Shown: positions 1-9,586, numbered from the stretch's first letter. The stretch is DNA of 64,000 bases from Fimbriimonadaceae bacterium (GCA_026129685.1 JAHCHO010000005.1:62001-126000), one strand, 5' to 3'. Notes: generated from the sequence alone by a model not told the origin. Program-made: numbers and translations.

Positions 1-189
1 CAGGCGGCGCGCCGCCGAGCGGACCGGAGCTTTCGGTTCACCGCCGCCGACCTTGAGTTGCCGGAACGGCTCTATCGCCTGCGCAAGGGGTCGGGCGACC
101 GTTCTCGCTTGCGTCCGATCGGGGAGGCGCTCCTGCGTGGGGACGTGGCCCGGGCGAGGACGCTCCTGAAGACGTTCCGGGCGGGGTAG
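1..189 (+). CDS. C-terminal end of an unidentified protein (5' truncated by window edge)
   Basis: Reading frame 1 is open from the first base and closes with TAG at 187-189, giving the last 62 residues of a protein. The tail is basic and Arg/Leu-rich (for example RLYRLRKGSGDRSRLRPIG). I recognise no family in this fragment. It points toward the minus-strand VOC gene and ends 30 bp from it, so the two are convergent. The high G/C at third codon positions matches the neighbours, which supports real coding sequence. Confidence 0.55.
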   Translation, partial: QAARRRADRSFRFTAADLELPERLYRLRKGSGDRSRLRPIGEALLRGDVARARTLLKTFRAG

Positions 190-219
190 CCGGGTCGGCA
201 AAGGGAAGGTCGGTTGCGC

Positions 220-612
220 CTACGCCAGGGGTTTGCCGATCTCCCAGTGGTGGCCGTAGGGGTCCACGACGCGGCCAAGTCGCCAGCCGTAGTTGTCCTC
301 GACCGGTACTACCACCCGCGCGCCCGCCGCCACCGCCCGATCGAACGCGGCATCGGGATCGGATACGGTGAGGATGAGGCGCACGGTGCCGCCGCCCAGC
401 GACTCCGGGCTGAAGTTGGCGTGCTCGGGCGATTCGTCGGCGACCCAGAAATCGGCGCCCTCTACCGACATTCGGGACACGACGGCACCGTCCGGGTCCT
501 CCACCCGGAAGACCTCGACCGCCCCGAACGCGGCTTTGTAGAAGGAGACGGCTTGTGTACCGCGCCGCACGGAGAGCATGGGGGCCAGACCTGTCGTCGC
601 CACGCCCTTCAC
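220..612 (-). CDS. VOC family (glyoxalase/PhnB-like) protein
   Basis: A 130-residue single-module vicinal-oxygen-chelate protein. Visible features are the opening beta-alpha-beta unit (LAPMLSVRRGTQAVSFYKAAFGA), a central FRVEDPDGAVV strand, and the closing VVDPYGHHWEIGKP motif typical of PhnB/YdeA-like members. This family binds a divalent metal and covers glyoxalases, dioxygenases and resistance proteins, so the substrate cannot be read from sequence. The start is GTG at 612; an internal ATG (MLSVRRG) is an alternative. It lies 10 bp downstream of the aldo-keto reductase on the same strand and is probably co-transcribed with it. Confidence 0.8.
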   Translation of the reverse strand: MKGVATTGLAPMLSVRRGTQAVSFYKAAFGAVEVFRVEDPDGAVVSRMSVEGADFWVADESPEHANFSPESLGGGTVRLILTVSDPDAAFDRAVAAGARVVVPVEDNYGWRLGRVVDPYGHHWEIGKPLA

Positions 613-622
613 CTTAACACGG

Positions 623-1615
<993 letters not shown>

Positions 1616-1625
1616 CCCTCGCTTG

Positions 1626-2255
1626 TTACCCGAGATCGGGCGTTCGGGCGAGGGTCGCGAAGGCGGTTGGGGAGGGTCCTCGTTCGATCCGTTCGAGGAT
1701 GCGCGCGGCGCATTCATCCGGAGGCAAACGCGAGGTGTCCACTTCCAGGTCGTAGGCACCCGGTCGGTGGACCTCGCGTTCCCACGCCAGGATGCGCACC
1801 ATGACGTCGGAGGCCGGATCGTCGTCGGCCGGGTAGCCCGTGAGCCTTCGCCGCTCGAGGATCGTGTTGACCGGGCATCGAACGCCGACCAGCCACGCGG
1901 GCAGTCCCGCCAGCAGGCGGGAGCACTGCGGGAGTATTCCCCTTGGTCGCGAGTAATCGTCGTGGTGACCGAAGTCGGCGACCACGTCCAGACCCCGACG
2001 GGCGTAGGCGGCGATGGACTCGTAGGTCGCGAGGTAGAGGGCCACGACCGTCGGTTCGAGGTCGGGCCGTTCCCCTCCCGGCCGAAGACCGATCCCGGGC
2101 CGAAGGCGAGGGGGCAACGATTCCATCAGGCGGTCCACCCCGAGATTGGTCCAAGTCTCACCCGGCATGGCTTGCATGGCGGAGACGATGCTCGACTTGC
2201 CCGAGCGCGGCGCACCGTTCAGCACGACGATACGTCCCGGTGAGGGGGCGATCAA
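1626..2255 (-). CDS. P-loop kinase, chloramphenicol phosphotransferase-like
   Basis: About 209 residues starting at a TTG codon (2255) that overlaps the TGA of the DUF2779 gene. The Walker A loop GAPRSGKSS sits at residues 14-22, preceded by the hydrophobic strand RIVVLN. The later segment VVADFGHHDD, followed by LVGVRCPVNTILERR, resembles chloramphenicol 3-O-phosphotransferase-like (CPT) proteins, where an Asp in this position helps activate the acceptor hydroxyl. The substrate is unknown and resistance is not implied. An upstream extension reading into the neighbour's sequence is judged spurious. Start-stop overlap with the DUF2779 gene suggests translational coupling. Confidence 0.75.
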   Translation of the reverse strand: MIAPSPGRIVVLNGAPRSGKSSIVSAMQAMPGETWTNLGVDRLMESLPPRLRPGIGLRPGGERPDLEPTVVALYLATYESIAAYARRGLDVVADFGHHDDYSRPRGILPQCSRLLAGLPAWLVGVRCPVNTILERRRLTGYPADDDPASDVMVRILAWEREVHRPGAYDLEVDTSRLPPDECAARILERIERGPSPTAFATLARTPDLG

Positions 2256-3760
2256 TCGCGCTCCCTGGCCTTGGCGAGCACGCGCAACGCCCGGTAGATC
2301 TCGACCATCGCGAGGGTGTCCTGGCGGCAGTAGTCGAGCAGGGCGCGCCGGAGGCGCGCCTCTTCCCGAGGAGGGAGGTCGGGTTCGTGCAGGCGCCGGA
2401 AGGCCAACGCGGCGCCCGCCCCCTCCGCGATCGCCATGCCTTCGTAGCTCATGCTCGGACAGAGGGCGGGGAGGACCACCTTGATGCTCGTGCGCCCGCC
2501 AAACTCCTCGAGACACACGTGGTCGTAGACGATGCGGTGCAGGTCCACGGAGCGCGCTTCGATCGTCGCCAAGAGTTCGGCGGCGAGCGGAATGTCGTCA
2601 TGCTCCATGGCTCGAAGTTGCACGATTTCAAAGTCGGTGTAGTGAACGATGGACGCCGCGTCCTTCACGACCTCCCAGAGGGTGCGGCAGAACGCCTCGC
2701 GAGGATCGCAGGCATCGGGTGCCAGAAACTCGAAGTGCACCGGATCGGCCCCCGGGTGGCTGAGGACGTGCGCCGACCATTGGAAGCAAACCTGGCGGTA
2801 GGGGCGGGTGCCCGCGAAGAGCGGGAACGCCGGGTTCGACGTCTCGTAGTCGACGAACGCGGCCGGGTAGGCCATGGCGTCGAGAGCCTCGGCCAGACCT
2901 TCGCCGACGATGGGCTTGCCTCGGAGGAGCACGTCGCGCTGGCGCCGTTGTGGCTCCGTCAGGGGGAAGTCGTCCGGAATCTGCTCGATGCGCTCCACGC
3001 CGATGTCGCGCAACTCGAGGATCTGCAGGGCTCGGACGCGCGTTAGGAACAGGACGCTGCGCGGCGAGATTCCCCGGTGGCAATGGTCGAAGTAGTCGCA
3101 CCGCTTGCAGTGGACGTTGGTCTCGACCCCGGGTAGTTCGGGATTCGACAGGTTTTCTTGGATGTTCCTCGCAATTTCATCGACTTGGTCGGTCTGTTCG
3201 TCGCACGTCTGCGTCAGTTCGACCGCTCCCAACATTCCGAAGGGGTCGTATTCGCCGCCCGGCCAGACATAGCCGGTGTCCACAAGAATGAGGCGAGCTT
3301 GCGCCACGTCCAAGCCCGCCCGGCGGGCCGTCCGCACCTGAAAGGCGAGCTCCATCACCTTGTCCGGCTTGAGGTCCTCGGGTTCCCGAAGGGAAGAGGA
3401 CTTCACCTCGTCGATCGACCAGCCCGCGTCGTCTCGGCGGAGCACGTCGAGGCGAGCGACGCGTCCTTCCGAGGCGACCGTCGCCTCGAAGAGGCACGTC
3501 CTCCCGTCGGCGATGGCCTCTTCGGTGAGAGCGGCGGCCAGAGCGTGGTCGCCATAGGCGGCCGGCAACCGATGGCCTTCCGGGTAGCGGCGTCGGGCGA
3601 GTTCGCCGACCCGCACACCGGTCTCCATCCGGTCGCGGTCGTATTCGGTCAGCGGTGGCCGGAGTTCGGGTCGGTGGAGGTCGAGCCAAGCTCGGCGGAC
3701 GCAGTCGAGCCCGCGAACGAACTGGGACTTGGTGAGGGTCGGCACACTCCCGGGGATCAC
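2252..3760 (-). CDS. DUF2779 protein: Cas4/RecB-like Fe-S nuclease domain plus DEDD exonuclease-like domain
   Basis: 502 residues with two recognisable halves. The N-terminal half carries a PD-(D/E)xK nuclease core (RLDVL with D105, then EVK at 118-120) and a Cys set C20 plus C218-x2-C221-x5-C227 that matches the 4Fe-4S arrangement of Cas4/AddB-type nucleases. The C-terminal half has DEDD-type signatures: AFVDYET (D304, E306), HYTDFE around 374-378 and YCRQDTLAMVE (D481). The pairing is known as DUF2779; its biological role is not established. GTG at 3760 is taken as start; a TAATCT hexamer lies seven bases upstream, consistent with a leaderless message. The P-loop kinase gene overlaps its stop codon. 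Confidence 0.85.
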   Translation of the reverse strand: MIPGSVPTLTKSQFVRGLDCVRRAWLDLHRPELRPPLTEYDRDRMETGVRVGELARRRYPEGHRLPAAYGDHALAAALTEEAIADGRTCLFEATVASEGRVARLDVLRRDDAGWSIDEVKSSSLREPEDLKPDKVMELAFQVRTARRAGLDVAQARLILVDTGYVWPGGEYDPFGMLGAVELTQTCDEQTDQVDEIARNIQENLSNPELPGVETNVHCKRCDYFDHCHRGISPRSVLFLTRVRALQILELRDIGVERIEQIPDDFPLTEPQRRQRDVLLRGKPIVGEGLAEALDAMAYPAAFVDYETSNPAFPLFAGTRPYRQVCFQWSAHVLSHPGADPVHFEFLAPDACDPREAFCRTLWEVVKDAASIVHYTDFEIVQLRAMEHDDIPLAAELLATIEARSVDLHRIVYDHVCLEEFGGRTSIKVVLPALCPSMSYEGMAIAEGAGAALAFRRLHEPDLPPREEARLRRALLDYCRQDTLAMVEIYRALRVLAKARERD

Positions 3761-3767
3761 GCTCGGC

Positions 3768-3773
3768 AGATTA
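3768..3773 (-). promoter_or_regulatory. candidate -10 element for the DUF2779 operon
   Basis: On the minus strand this reads TAATCT and lies seven bases before the GTG start at 3760, with no Shine-Dalgarno sequence between. The position fits a leaderless transcript. The intergenic space to the divergent MerR gene is only 59 bp, so both promoters overlap. Confidence 0.4.
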
Positions 3774-3819
3774 CCGCCGTACGGCCCTATGTCGCGTGGA
3801 TGTCAAGTAAGCTGAGGAG

Positions 3820-4311
3820 GTGCCAACCGTCGACGACTATGCTTCGCTCGCGCCCTTTTCGCTCGAGGAGTTGGTGGGGGCCGCGAACGCGGTGCTGCGG
3901 GATCGACCCAGCCTTCACGTCCAAGGACGGACGGTGCGCTACTACATTGCGAACGGGTTGTTGCCGCCCCCCTCCGGCGGACCCAAGTTCGCCCGGTACG
4001 GCGTCGAGCATTTGCGGCGCATCGTGGCCATCCGGCAGTGGCTGGACGAGGGATTGTCGCTCCAGGAGGCGCACGCAAGGCTCGGAATGGGGGCGGAGGG
4101 TCGGCCGATCAAGCCGCGCGCGCCGAGGGTTCGGGCGGCGGTTTCGGAGGGGATGGTCGAAGAGGGTCGGGTCGTCCGCCGGATTCCCCTCGGCGATGGG
4201 TGCGTCCTCGAGGTCGAAGCGGGCGGGGACCTGACGGCGCGTCTGGAACGCGCGTTGCGCGCGCTTCGGGAGAGGCTTGAAATCGGGGCTTTCGACACTA
4301 CATCGCAGTAA
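3820..4311 (+). CDS. MerR family transcriptional regulator
   Basis: 163 residues. The N-terminal winged helix is visible at about residues 13-75: FSLEELVGAANAVL, then VRYYIANGLLPPP, then GGPKFARYGVEHLRRIVAIR and a LDEGLSLQEAHARL helix, the standard MerR DNA-binding arrangement. The rest (about 85-150) is an uncharacterised effector region without the Cys pattern of metal-sensing MerR proteins. GTG at 3820 is the only possible start, because an in-frame stop lies at 3808-3810. A TAAGCT hexamer six bases upstream suggests leaderless expression; AGGAGG abuts the start too closely for a normal ribosome site. It probably controls the vWA gene directly downstream. Confidence 0.88.
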   Translation: MPTVDDYASLAPFSLEELVGAANAVLRDRPSLHVQGRTVRYYIANGLLPPPSGGPKFARYGVEHLRRIVAIRQWLDEGLSLQEAHARLGMGAEGRPIKPRAPRVRAAVSEGMVEEGRVVRRIPLGDGCVLEVEAGGDLTARLERALRALRERLEIGAFDTTSQ

Positions 4312-4327
4312 TTGACGTAAAGTGTCG
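4293..4327 (+). promoter_or_regulatory. inverted repeat (possible MerR operator) and promoter region of the vWA gene
   Basis: CGACACT at 4293-4299 and AGTGTCG at 4321-4327 form a perfect 7-bp inverted repeat separated by 21 bases. The interval contains TTGACG (4312-4317), and TATACT follows at 4328-4333. The spacing between TTGACG and TATACT is only 10 bp, so they are not a normal -35/-10 pair, but the palindrome directly precedes a good -10-like hexamer. The left arm lies in the last codons of the MerR gene. Binding by that regulator is inference. Confidence 0.45.
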
Positions 4328-4373
4328 TATACTGTCTCATAGCGGCGCGATCCCGCGCCCGGAGGTGCATCGC

Positions 4374-5840
4374 ATGAATCGTCAGACCACAAGTCTCCCC
4401 GGCGTGGAGGCCGAACTCACCGCCCACCACGACGAGACCCGCTCCCTGCTCATGGTCTCGTTGCGGGCGGAGGAAGCCCCCGACCTGCCCCGCACCCCGA
4501 TGCGCGTCGCGATCGTGCTCGATCGGAGCGGTTCCATGAGCGGCCAGAAGCTGGTGATCGCGCGGCAGGCGGCGGCGCAGTTCGTTCGCTCGCTGTCGCC
4601 CGACGATCGGGTGTCGGTCGTCGCCTACGACAACCAGGTCCATGTCTTGGGCGCGCCCCAACCCCCGAACGAGGCCCTCGCCCGATCGATCGAGGCTCTC
4701 GAGGTGGGCGGCTCGACCGCGCTCTACGAGGGCTGGCTGGTCGGTGCGAAGGCGATCGGTTCGGGCGGGAGGGTGATCCTGCTCTCCGATGGGCAGGCGA
4801 ACTGCGGTCCGTACACCACCGCCGACGAATTGTCGGCCCATGCGGGCCGCACTTACCAGAAGTACGGGGTGACCACCTCGACGATCGGCGTCGGCGCCGA
4901 CTATGACGAGGCGCTGATGGCGGGCATGGCTCGGGCGGGCGGCGGCGCCCACTACTTTGCCCACGAGGCGGACGCGATCATGGACGCCTTCGGCATGGAA
5001 CGCTTCTCGGCCGAAGCGGTCGTCCTGCACCGGGTGAGCGTGCGCTATGGCAACCACACCGAGCAGTTCGGCCACTTCTGGGGCGGCGAGACGAAGCGTC
5101 GCGTGTTCCGGGCGACGGACCTCGGGGGCCTGGCGGCGACCGTCCGCTACACTTGGCGCGGGGATGGGCAGCGGCGGACCGAGTCCCTGGTCGTGCCGTC
5201 GGAGTTCGGGTACTCGGAGGACGTGCGCCTCGAAGCGTTGCTCCAGGAAGCGAGCGCGGTGGAAGGCGACATGATCCACGTGCGCGATCCTCGAACGGCG
5301 ACGGCGATGAAGGATCGGTTGCGCCAGATCGTCCTCGCCCTCCTCGCCCATCCGTCCAGCGACGAACCGGGGGTCCAGGCGATGATCGCTCGCCTGAAGG
5401 ACTCGATCCTCCGCCTCGAACGGCTCGAGCGGAATTACGTGGAATCCGAGGCGACGATGCACCGCAAGCGCAGCTCGCAGTCCAGTCACAACCTTCGCGA
5501 GCGCGCCAAGGCCTTCACCTCGTTTGAGGACGAGCGCGAGGCGACCTTGTCCACGGCCCGGCTGATGGCCGAGGCTCCGGGCGCGCCGATCGAGGTGTCG
5601 CGCGAAGCCTATGAACTCGCGCCCGCCGCCGATTGGGCGCGCTGGCATGCGATTCCCATTTTCGCGGACGAATCCAGGATCATCGTCGCCATGGAAGACC
5701 CGCGCCAAGGGTTCGTCGTCGCCGAGATCGGGCAGACGGTTGGCCGGCGGGTCAGGGCCGTCTACGCGTCCAAGACCCCGGACGAGATTCAGGCGATGCT
5801 CGCCGATGCCAACGCCCGATTCGGAGGCGTCGGCCCTTAG
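4374..5840 (+). CDS. von Willebrand factor type A domain protein
   Basis: 488 residues. The vWA domain occupies roughly residues 40-215, with a complete MIDAS metal site: D50-x-S52-x-S54 (DRSGSMS), T115 (GGSTALY) and D139 (LLSDGQ). The domain is followed by a beta-rich region and a charged helical part (about 300-400). No signal peptide or membrane segment is seen, so the protein is probably cytoplasmic. ATG at 4374 is preferred over an upstream GTG because GGAGGT at 4361-4366 is correctly spaced for it. Bacterial vWA proteins of this kind scaffold complexes; the partner is unknown. The MerR gene lies immediately upstream. Confidence 0.85.
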   Translation: MNRQTTSLPGVEAELTAHHDETRSLLMVSLRAEEAPDLPRTPMRVAIVLDRSGSMSGQKLVIARQAAAQFVRSLSPDDRVSVVAYDNQVHVLGAPQPPNEALARSIEALEVGGSTALYEGWLVGAKAIGSGGRVILLSDGQANCGPYTTADELSAHAGRTYQKYGVTTSTIGVGADYDEALMAGMARAGGGAHYFAHEADAIMDAFGMERFSAEAVVLHRVSVRYGNHTEQFGHFWGGETKRRVFRATDLGGLAATVRYTWRGDGQRRTESLVVPSEFGYSEDVRLEALLQEASAVEGDMIHVRDPRTATAMKDRLRQIVLALLAHPSSDEPGVQAMIARLKDSILRLERLERNYVESEATMHRKRSSQSSHNLRERAKAFTSFEDEREATLSTARLMAEAPGAPIEVSREAYELAPAADWARWHAIPIFADESRIIVAMEDPRQGFVVAEIGQTVGRRVRAVYASKTPDEIQAMLADANARFGGVGP

Positions 5841-5879
5841 GACGCAGGGCGGGAAGGGTGGCCGTCGAACCGTTGTTCG

Positions 5880-7721
5880 ATGCCCCACCCTTTCCGGGCC
5901 ACCGCGATTCTGTGCCTCGCGATCGGTGCGGCCCGGGCATGGTGCCCGACGATGCCGCAGAGCGAACCCGAGTTTTTGCCGGCCGATCTCTACCCTCCGC
6001 CCGAGGCGCTCCGATCGTCGCCCGGCGGAGTCGCCTACTTCGTGAATCCCGGGGCCGGCGACGACGGCAACGATGGTCGGTCCCCGAAGGGTGCGTGGCG
6101 GACGTTTCGCGCGGTGAACCGAACGCGCTTTGGCCCGGGGGACCAGGTGACGATTCTGCCCGGCATCCATCGCGAGACGCTCCGTCCGGTCGCGCAAGGA
6201 TCGAGGTCCCGACCCGTTGTCATCCGGTTCGCGAGGGGGCGTCACGAGTTCCGGGCGGAGTTCGCCGCGAAACTCCGCCGCTTCGTGTCGAACTCGGCGG
6301 ACGCTCCGCACAAGCCTTGGCCCGTTGGCATCCTCGTGCAAGACGCGCGTCACCTGCGCTTCGAGGGGGCGGGTGGGAGCGAACTGTGGCTTGGCGATCG
6401 GATGACCTACTCGATCAACGAACGCTCCGAGGGCGTCGCCTTTGTGGATCTGGCCTTCGACATGGTGCGCCCGACGGTCTCCGAGTTTCGCGTGCTCGAG
6501 TCCGGACCCGGCGACGCGGTCATTCGGGTGGCCGAAGGGTCCACGTACGCGATCGAAGACGGCCGCTTCGCTTGGACGGGCGATCTTGGGCCGGGATGGA
6601 CGATGGTTCAGGAAGCCGATCTCGCGGTGGGACGGTGTTGGCGACGCGGGCCGTGGGACCCCTTCCGAGGGGCCCGGGCCCAGGAACTTGGGGGTCGCAC
6701 GGTGCGGCTGTCCTACCATTCCGGGAGCCCGGGTCTGGCGGCCGGACACCAGTACCAGTTCCGCAACGTCGAGCGAGATACGACGAGCCTGGTGAACGAC
6801 CGTTGTCGCGACGTCCTGTTCCAGGACTGCCGGTTCCACGCTCTTCCCGGCATGGGCATCGTGAGTCAGTTCTGCGAGAACGTGACCTTTCGGCGGGTCC
6901 ACGTCGAGCCCCGCGCGGAATCGACCCGCACCTGCCCCGCTTGGGCCGACTGTTTCCACTTCTCGAACTGCCGGGGACGCGTTCTGGTCGACGGTTGCCG
7001 GTTCTCGGGGAGTCAGGACGACCCGATCAACGTGCACGGGACGCACCTTCGGCTCCTCGAGAAGACGGCGCCGGATCGGGTCGTGATCCGCTACGCGCAC
7101 CCTCAGACCTACGGTTTCGCCCCCTATCAGGCGGGCGATCGGATGGCGTTCGTGAGCCATCGAACCCTGCTCGTGCTCGGCGACGCGAAGGTCCGCGCGG
7201 CCGAACAACGAAGCGACCGGGATTGGGAGATCGTTTTGGACCGACCCGTTCCCCCGTTTGACGAGGGAGACGTGGCGGACAACGCCACGTGGCACCCGGA
7301 CGTGACGGTGCGCGGTTGCCGCTTCGCGATGGACTCGTGTCGGGGGTTGCTCGTGACGTCCTCGGGAAAGGTGCTCGTGGAGGACAACGACTTTGTCGGA
7401 ACGACGATGAGCGCGATCGACATCGCCGACGACGCGAACTCATGGTACGAGTCGGGCGCGGTGCAAGACGTCACGATCCGCCGCAATCGGTTCCTCGGGT
7501 GCGGTGAGCCGGTCGTGTTCATCCACCCGGAGGCGCCGACGCCGAAAGGTCCGGTCCACCGCAATATCCGTATCGTCGACAACTTGTTGACGACGGGCGG
7601 GATTTCGGCGCGGAGCGTGGGCGGCCTGGTCGTCCGGGGGAACCGCTTTGGCGCATGGCCCCCGCCGATCGAGACGAAGGACTGCCCGGGGGCTTTGGTC
7701 GAGAGGAACGGGCGGTCGTGA
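5880..7721 (+). CDS. secreted parallel beta-helix glycosidase, GH110 (alpha-1,3-galactosidase)-like
   Basis: 613 residues with a short signal peptide (about residues 1-20, ending AARA). After the N-terminal motif YFVNPGAGDDGNDG, typical of right-handed beta-helix polysaccharide-active enzymes, come repeated short beta-helix coils. The segments WADCFHFSNC (D357) and QDDPINVHGTHL (D380, D381) resemble the catalytic-Asp region of GH110 exo-alpha-1,3-galactosidases. GH110 assignment is by motif memory; the substrate could be another alpha-galactoside. The stop codon overlaps the GTG start of the dehydrogenase gene (GTGA), so the two are probably translated together. Confidence 0.7.
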   Translation: MPHPFRATAILCLAIGAARAWCPTMPQSEPEFLPADLYPPPEALRSSPGGVAYFVNPGAGDDGNDGRSPKGAWRTFRAVNRTRFGPGDQVTILPGIHRETLRPVAQGSRSRPVVIRFARGRHEFRAEFAAKLRRFVSNSADAPHKPWPVGILVQDARHLRFEGAGGSELWLGDRMTYSINERSEGVAFVDLAFDMVRPTVSEFRVLESGPGDAVIRVAEGSTYAIEDGRFAWTGDLGPGWTMVQEADLAVGRCWRRGPWDPFRGARAQELGGRTVRLSYHSGSPGLAAGHQYQFRNVERDTTSLVNDRCRDVLFQDCRFHALPGMGIVSQFCENVTFRRVHVEPRAESTRTCPAWADCFHFSNCRGRVLVDGCRFSGSQDDPINVHGTHLRLLEKTAPDRVVIRYAHPQTYGFAPYQAGDRMAFVSHRTLLVLGDAKVRAAEQRSDRDWEIVLDRPVPPFDEGDVADNATWHPDVTVRGCRFAMDSCRGLLVTSSGKVLVEDNDFVGTTMSAIDIADDANSWYESGAVQDVTIRRNRFLGCGEPVVFIHPEAPTPKGPVHRNIRIVDNLLTTGGISARSVGGLVVRGNRFGAWPPPIETKDCPGALVERNGRS

Positions 7722-8698
7722 AGTGCGCGCTGATCGGTGACGCCGAGCAGATTCGGCGGGTGTTTGGAGAGGATGGGATGGCGAAGATCGCCGCCCGGAC
7801 CGACCTTCTCGACCATGTTGTTCGCGGCGATCGGGTGGACGAGTTCCTGCCGTCGCTTCGGGACACCGAGGCGCTCGTCTCCACCTGGGGTATGCCCTGC
7901 CTGACGGAGGCGCAACTCGACGCGATGCCCGCCCTCCGCGTCGTGTTCTACGCCGCTGGCGACGTCCGGGACTTTGCCCGCCCGCTCGTTCGAAGGGGCA
8001 TCCAGGTGGTCAGCGCCTGGCGGGCCAACGCCGTCCCGGTCGCCGAGTTCGCCCTGGCCCAGATCTTGTTGGCGGGAAAGGGCTACTTCCGGAACGTCCG
8101 GGAGTACCGAGCGGGACGCACCTTCGGGGGTTGCCACCAGGGTCCCGGGAATCGGGACGAAACGGTGGCCGTCCTAGGAGCGGGGGCGATCGGGAGGCTC
8201 TTGATCGGGTTGCTGGCGCCCTTCGATCTCGGCGTCGTCGTTTTCGATCCGTTTCTCACCGAGTCGGAGGCCGCCGCACTGAGGGTGGTGAAGGTCACCA
8301 TGGAGGAGGCGTTCGCCCGTTCTCTGGTGGTGACGAACCACCTCGCCGATCACGAGGAGACGCACGGGCTAATCACGGGAAGATTGCTCGCCTCGATGCG
8401 GCAAGGGGCGACGTTCGTCAACACCGGGCGCGGACGGACGGTCGTGGCCGACGAGTTCGTCGAGGTGATGCGGGACCGCCCCGACCTCACGGCGCTGCTC
8501 GACGTGACGGACCCCGAGCCCCTCCCGCCAGACTCGCCGATCTGGGATCTGCCCAACGTGCTCGTCAGCACCCACATCGCCGGGTCCTTGGGGAACGAGC
8601 TTGGCCGCATGGCCGAACTGTGCCTCGAGGAACTCGATCGATACCTGCGGGGCGAGCCCCTGCTTCACGTCATCTCCCCCGCGTCCCTTCGGTCCTAA
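7718..8698 (+). CDS. D-isomer-specific 2-hydroxyacid dehydrogenase
   Basis: 326 residues. The Rossmann dinucleotide loop is GAGAIG at 154-159 with an acidic residue at D177. The catalytic triad is visible as R238 (NTGRGR), E267 (DVTDPEP) and H286 (VSTHIAGS). The family oxidises D-2-hydroxyacids with NAD(P)+, or the reverse. GTG at 7718 is chosen because it forms a GTGA overlap with the upstream stop and begins directly with the MKCALIGDAE strand; a longer in-frame start lies inside the glycosidase gene. Coupling to a GH110-like gene suggests a sugar-acid substrate, but that is inference. Confidence 0.88.
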   Translation: MKCALIGDAEQIRRVFGEDGMAKIAARTDLLDHVVRGDRVDEFLPSLRDTEALVSTWGMPCLTEAQLDAMPALRVVFYAAGDVRDFARPLVRRGIQVVSAWRANAVPVAEFALAQILLAGKGYFRNVREYRAGRTFGGCHQGPGNRDETVAVLGAGAIGRLLIGLLAPFDLGVVVFDPFLTESEAAALRVVKVTMEEAFARSLVVTNHLADHEETHGLITGRLLASMRQGATFVNTGRGRTVVADEFVEVMRDRPDLTALLDVTDPEPLPPDSPIWDLPNVLVSTHIAGSLGNELGRMAELCLEELDRYLRGEPLLHVISPASLRS

Positions 8699-8752
8699 GG
8701 GCTCACCGTGGAGGCGCGTAACCTGCAGATCGCCCCATCGGAGGTTCGTCGC

Positions 8753-9586
8753 ATGAGTCGCATTGTTTTGACGTTCTCTCTTGCCCTCGCCGCACCCGTC
8801 TGGGCCGGCCTCGGTTGCTCGTCGTCGCACGCGACTTCGGAGGCAGTTTTGGCCTCGAGCCAGACTCCTCCGGGCGCCGGCCTCACGGTGGATCACGCGA
8901 ACTACCGTGGGATCGAGTCCGCGTCCTCAGAGGTTCTGGGGAAGGTGGCGGGGTTGCGGGTGTTCTTCGCGCACGCTTCGGTGGGGGGCAACATCGTCGG
9001 CGGGCTGCGGTCCCTCCACGAGAAGGACCCGGCCCGATACCGCCTTGCGGTGCAATCGGCGGGGGAGCGGCCCGGACGGACGAGTCCCGGCACGTTCTAC
9101 GAATTCGATCGCGGGAACCCGGGCGCCCAAGCCAAGATCGACCTCTTTGCCCGCTACGCGGCGGGCGGATGGGCCAAGCCGAACGTCGACGCGATCCTCG
9201 ACAAGTTCTGCTACATCGACCCGGATGCCGACTTCGGGCGCTACACCGCGTCGATGGAGGGGATCGAGCGGTCGCACTCGGGAACGGTGGTCCTTTACGC
9301 GACGATACCGGTCTGTACGCAAGCCGACGAGGCGAACGACCGTCGCGAAGCCTTCAACGAGCGCCTCCGCACCTGGGCGAAAGCGAACAAGAAGCCGCTC
9401 TTGGACATCGCCGACATCGAATCCCACGACCCCTCGGGCCGGGCCAACACCTACGCGCGCGCGGGTAGGACGTACCGGACGCTGTTCGCGGGCTACACCG
9501 AGGACGGCGGCCACCTGAACGCGGCCGGTTCCGAGGCGGTGGCGAAGGGGGTGTACTCGTTGCTCGCGAAGATCGTCGCGAGGTAG
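8753..9586 (+). CDS. SGNH/GDSL-like hydrolase lipoprotein
   Basis: 277 residues beginning with a lipoprotein signal: hydrophobic core VLTFSLALAAPVWA, then lipobox LGC with C22. The mature part has RVFFAHASVGGNIVGGL early, KFCYIDPDADF in the middle and a closing EDGGHLN motif that supplies the Asp-x-x-His pair typical of SGNH hydrolases. This subgroup has a HASVG block where classical members have GDS, so the nucleophile is tentatively the Ser there. GGAGG at 8740-8744 fits ATG 8753; an upstream GTG is less likely. Probably membrane-anchored on the outer face; substrate unknown. Confidence 0.72.
   Translation: MSRIVLTFSLALAAPVWAGLGCSSSHATSEAVLASSQTPPGAGLTVDHANYRGIESASSEVLGKVAGLRVFFAHASVGGNIVGGLRSLHEKDPARYRLAVQSAGERPGRTSPGTFYEFDRGNPGAQAKIDLFARYAAGGWAKPNVDAILDKFCYIDPDADFGRYTASMEGIERSHSGTVVLYATIPVCTQADEANDRREAFNERLRTWAKANKKPLLDIADIESHDPSGRANTYARAGRTYRTLFAGYTEDGGHLNAAGSEAVAKGVYSLLAKIVAR

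Noticed and set aside
4312-4333. TTGACG and TATACT as a standard promoter pair
   Set aside because: The spacing is 10 bp, far too short for sigma70; TATACT alone may still be a -10 element.
3942-7295. A very long minus-strand open frame (over 1000 codons) opposite the vWA and glycosidase genes
   Set aside because: Its translation is low-complexity His/Arg/Gly-rich with no domain, while the plus-strand genes have complete motifs; it is a GC-bias shadow.
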